NCBI GenBank assembly: GCA_002329675.1
Contig: DCUA01000007.1
Location: 7,935 to 15,855 of the forward strand
Direction: 5' to 3'
From: Firmicutes bacterium UBA1426
GTDB taxonomy: Bacteria; Bacillota; Clostridia; Peptostreptococcales; Anaerovoracaceae
Length of the DNA stretch: 7,921 nt
Positions within the stretch are counted from its first letter, which is position 1; every line of letters starts with the position of its first letter. The translations under genes were made by a program, and so were the position numbers. The notes under the pieces were generated by a model that worked only from the letters and a program-made list of their open reading frames with translations, was not told where the DNA came from and did not search any database. This document shows, piece after piece, positions 5,921 to 7,921 of this stretch.

Positions 5921-6685
5921 ATGTTTTTATATGAACCGAACCCCGTAGCCTTTACAGTACTTGGACAAGATATACGATGGTATGGAATCTGCATAGCCCT
6001 CGGAATGTTGGCAGGTCTGATCATTGCATATTACAGGGCACCCAGGCATCAAATACCCAGCGAAAAAGTCATAGATCTGGCATTGATTTCAATACCAGCC
6101 GGCGTCATCGGAGCAAGGCTGTACTATGTGCTGTTCAATTGGGAGCTTTACCAGGGAGATTTCTTTCAGATCATCAACATTCGCAGCGGAGGCCTGGCTA
6201 TTCATGGCGGATTACTGTTAGGCATGCTGGCGGCGGCTATCTTCTGCAGGATCTGGGAAATAGCTCCTTTGAACCTATTGGATCTGGCAGTTCCGTCGAT
6301 CGCACTGGCCCAGGCTATAGGACGCTGGGGGAACTACTTCAATCAAGAGGCTCATGGAGGCCCCACAGACCTTCCCTGGGCCATCTTAGTAAAAGGTGAA
6401 ATGGTACATCCCACCTTCCTCTACGAATCTTTGTGGTTACTGTTTATGTTCATCGTGCTCATACTCATTGATAACCGGAGTAAATACAACGGCAGAGCCT
6501 TTTTATCATACGGTATCCTATACTCTGTTGAGCGTTTTTTTGTAGAGCAGCTTCGCACAGACAGCTTGATGATCGGATCCTTCCGGACTGCTCAGGTGGT
6601 CAGCGCTGTGGTATTTATCGTTTTCCTGTTTCTGTTGATTCAAATGGAACGGCGATACAACCGCAGAGGCCGGATATTTTACTAA
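5921..6685 (+). CDS. lgt: Prolipoprotein diacylglyceryl transferase Lgt
   Basis: A complete 254-residue polytopic membrane protein. Lgt transfers diacylglycerol from phosphatidylglycerol to the lipobox cysteine of prolipoproteins, the first step of bacterial lipoprotein maturation. Seen: N-terminal IRWYGICIALGMLAG (18-32); SGGLAIHGGLLLG (89-101) with His95 matching the conserved HGG site; the family signature GRWGNYFNQEAHG (134-146) with Arg135 and Glu143; HPTFLYESLW (163-172); and ERFFVEQLRTD (204-214) with the conserved Arg. Several hydrophobic helices span 20-245, with a basic C-terminus. The ATG at 5921 follows GGAGG with a 7-nt spacing. The stop is 19 nt before ychF, suggesting one transcript from the promoter at 5838-5866. 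All key residues are present. Confidence 0.97.
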   Translation: MFLYEPNPVAFTVLGQDIRWYGICIALGMLAGLIIAYYRAPRHQIPSEKVIDLALISIPAGVIGARLYYVLFNWELYQGDFFQIINIRSGGLAIHGGLLLGMLAAAIFCRIWEIAPLNLLDLAVPSIALAQAIGRWGNYFNQEAHGGPTDLPWAILVKGEMVHPTFLYESLWLLFMFIVLILIDNRSKYNGRAFLSYGILYSVERFFVEQLRTDSLMIGSFRTAQVVSAVVFIVFLFLLIQMERRYNRRGRIFY

Positions 6686-6704
6686 TAAGGGAGAAACATA
6701 AAAG

Positions 6705-7799
6705 ATGAAACTTGGTATCGTAGGCTTGCCCAATGTTGGCAAGAGCACACTTTTTAATGCAATTACAAAGGCCGGAGCGGAAGCGGCTAACTATCCCTTC
6801 TGCACCATTGAGCCCAACATCGGCGTTGTGACAGTACCTGATGAGCGCCTCAAAGTGCTTCACGAAATGTACAACTCGAAAAAGACGGTTTATACATCCA
6901 TAGAGTTTTATGATATAGCCGGACTGGTAAAAGGTGCTTCCCGCGGCGAAGGTCTGGGGAATAAATTCCTGGGACATATCCGCGAGGTAGCTGCTATCGT
7001 TCATGTGGTACGTTGCTTTGATGACCCCAATGTAGTTCATGTGGAGGGAAAGATCTCCCCTCTCTCTGACATCGAGACCATCAACCTGGAGCTGATTTTT
7101 TCTGATCTTGAGGTGATCGACCGGCGGATCCAGCGGACGCAGAAGAACCTCAAGGGAGACAAAGGACTGCAATCAGAGATTGCTATCCTGGAGCGACTCA
7201 AAGCTGCCCTGGAGAGCGGCGTGACGGCAAGATCCCTGAGTTTCAGCGAAGAAGAGGATGCATTTGTCAAATCACTGGATCTGTTGACATACAAACCCGT
7301 CATCTATGCAGCAAACGTCTCCGAGGACATGGTGGCAGAGGGAGCGGACAATGAATACGTTGCTCAGGTACGGGAGTATGCGGAAAAAGAGGGTTCCGAA
7401 GTGGTAGTGCTCTGTGCGAAATTAGAGGCGGAGATTGCCGAACTGGACGATGAAGAAAAGGCTGCATTTTTTGAGGATCTGGGCATTGCCGAATCCGGCC
7501 TTGACAAACTCATCAAAGCCTCCTATAAGCTCCTGAATTTGATCTCTTTCCTGACTGCAGGCGTGCCAGAGGTCCGTGCCTGGACCATCACCCGCGGCAC
7601 CAAGGCCCCTCAGGCTGCCGGCAAGATCCATACTGACTTTGAGAGAGGTTTCATCCGGGCGGAAACTATTGCTTATGACAAGCTGATCGCATGCGGCGGC
7701 AATCTGGCCACGGCCAAGGAAAAGGGTCTGATACGCTCCGAGGGAAAAGACTACGAAGTCAAGGACGGAGATGTGATTCACTTCCTGTTCAACGTGTAA
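6705..7799 (+). CDS. ychF: Ribosome-associated ATPase YchF (Obg family, OLA1 homologue)
   Basis: A complete 364-residue protein, the usual family length. YchF is a cytosolic P-loop NTPase of the Obg group that prefers ATP, binds ribosomes and has been linked to stress responses. Seen: P-loop GLPNVGKST (7-15); switch region [14 protein letters not shown] (29-42); G3 [20 protein letters not shown] (70-89), with Leu after DxAG in place of the usual catalytic Gln, as in the HAS-NTPases; the altered G4 motif NVSE (204-207), in the place that gives the family ATP preference; G5-like LCAKLE (236-241); a helical coiled insert at about 125-200; and a C-terminal TGS-like domain at about 281-364 ending in [10 protein letters not shown]. 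The ATG at 6705 follows AGGGAG with a spacing of about 11, rather long. It probably shares the lgt transcript. Confidence 0.98.
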   Translation: MKLGIVGLPNVGKSTLFNAITKAGAEAANYPFCTIEPNIGVVTVPDERLKVLHEMYNSKKTVYTSIEFYDIAGLVKGASRGEGLGNKFLGHIREVAAIVHVVRCFDDPNVVHVEGKISPLSDIETINLELIFSDLEVIDRRIQRTQKNLKGDKGLQSEIAILERLKAALESGVTARSLSFSEEEDAFVKSLDLLTYKPVIYAANVSEDMVAEGADNEYVAQVREYAEKEGSEVVVLCAKLEAEIAELDDEEKAAFFEDLGIAESGLDKLIKASYKLLNLISFLTAGVPEVRAWTITRGTKAPQAAGKIHTDFERGFIRAETIAYDKLIACGGNLATAKEKGLIRSEGKDYEVKDGDVIHFLFNV

Positions 7800-7809
7800 T
7801 CGAATAAAA

Positions 7810-7836
7810 AACCCAGAAGGTCTGTCCCTCCGGGTT
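7810..7836 (-). terminator. Intrinsic terminator read on the minus strand, after ychF
   Basis: The arms are 7810-7820 and 7826-7836 around a 5-nt loop. In plus-strand RNA two positions are A-C mismatches and no T tract follows. In minus-strand RNA the same positions become G-U pairs, giving an unbroken 11-bp stem followed by a run of six T. It therefore looks built to stop leftward transcription entering from beyond the window, not the ychF transcript. Confidence 0.6.
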
Positions 7837-7837
7837 C

Positions 7838-7895
7838 AAAAGCAGCCACGGGGTCAGACCCCATGGGTTAAAAAGCAGCCACGGGGTCTGACCCC
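7838..7895. repeat. Two direct copies of a 25-bp palindrome-containing repeat
   Basis: Copies at 7838-7862 and 7871-7895 begin AAAAGCAGCC and end in the palindrome GGGGTCWGACCCC. They differ at one base, the palindrome centre (A at 7856, T at 7889), with a period of 33 bp. Each copy folds into a hairpin. The layout is like REP or small miniature elements; the rest of any larger array lies to the right. Confidence 0.8.
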
Positions 7896-7909
7896 GCGGT
7901 TGGTTTTTT
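7879..7909 (+). terminator. Probable ychF terminator formed by the second repeat copy
   Basis: The hairpin 7879-7899 (CCACGGGGTC pairing with GACCCCGCGG, one A-C mismatch, tight loop) is followed after four bases by six T (7904-7909). This is the best plus-strand terminator after the ychF stop at 7799. It uses the second copy of the local repeat as its stem. Confidence 0.5.
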
Positions 7910-7921
7910 AAGATATGGATG

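Noticed and set aside
7838..7895. Two repeats as the start of a CRISPR array
   Set aside because: The spacing between copies is only 8 bp, far too short for a spacer, and the repeat core is a near-perfect palindrome. No cas gene is present.

Overview
The window looks like a chromosomal segment of a moderate-GC, Gram-positive anaerobe, most likely a spore-forming member of the Firmicutes (Clostridia). The gene order mraZ-rsmH-ftsL-penicillin-binding protein, strong AGGAGG-type ribosome binding sites, and the sequence style of MraZ, RsmH and the class B PBP all point there. I cannot name the genus from this sequence.

Layout. Positions 1-3106 (minus strand) hold the head of the division and cell wall (dcw) cluster, read right to left: mraZ (3106-2678), rsmH (2657-1722), a small FtsL-like gene (1715-1269), and the first 366 codons of a class B penicillin-binding protein of the FtsI/SpoVD type, which starts at 1100 and runs off the left edge. 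mraZ has a clear sigma-A promoter (TTGCAA, 17 nt, TATAGT) with four GTGG boxes at 10-11 bp spacing inside it, which fits MraZ autoregulation. The PBP gene is set apart by 168 nt that hold an extended -10 promoter and a long-spaced inverted repeat.

Positions 3107-3454 form a divergent intergenic region rich in inverted repeats. It leads into a plus-strand gene (3455-4840) for a 461-residue protein with 36 cysteines. The protein has no signal peptide, a repeated NEPxLV module, and a tail rich in Cys, Asp, Glu and Arg. I do not recognise its family. It is the least explained item here; a role in a spore or other structural layer is only a guess. A strong bidirectional terminator separates it from the convergent minus-strand gene at 4896-5738, which encodes a NYN (PIN-like) nuclease domain joined to an OST-HTH/LOTUS domain.

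Positions 5742-5920 are a second divergent promoter region. The plus strand then carries lgt (prolipoprotein diacylglyceryl transferase) and, 19 nt later, ychF (Obg-family ATPase), probably as one transcript. The last 120 bases hold a hairpin shaped as a minus-strand terminator and two copies of a 25-bp palindrome-containing repeat; the second copy is followed by a T tract and may end the ychF transcript.

Most of the window is ordinary housekeeping. The points worth attention are the Cys-rich orphan and its hairpin-rich leader, the MraZ operator, the PBP leader, and the repeat pair at the right end. No complete new multi-gene system is visible.
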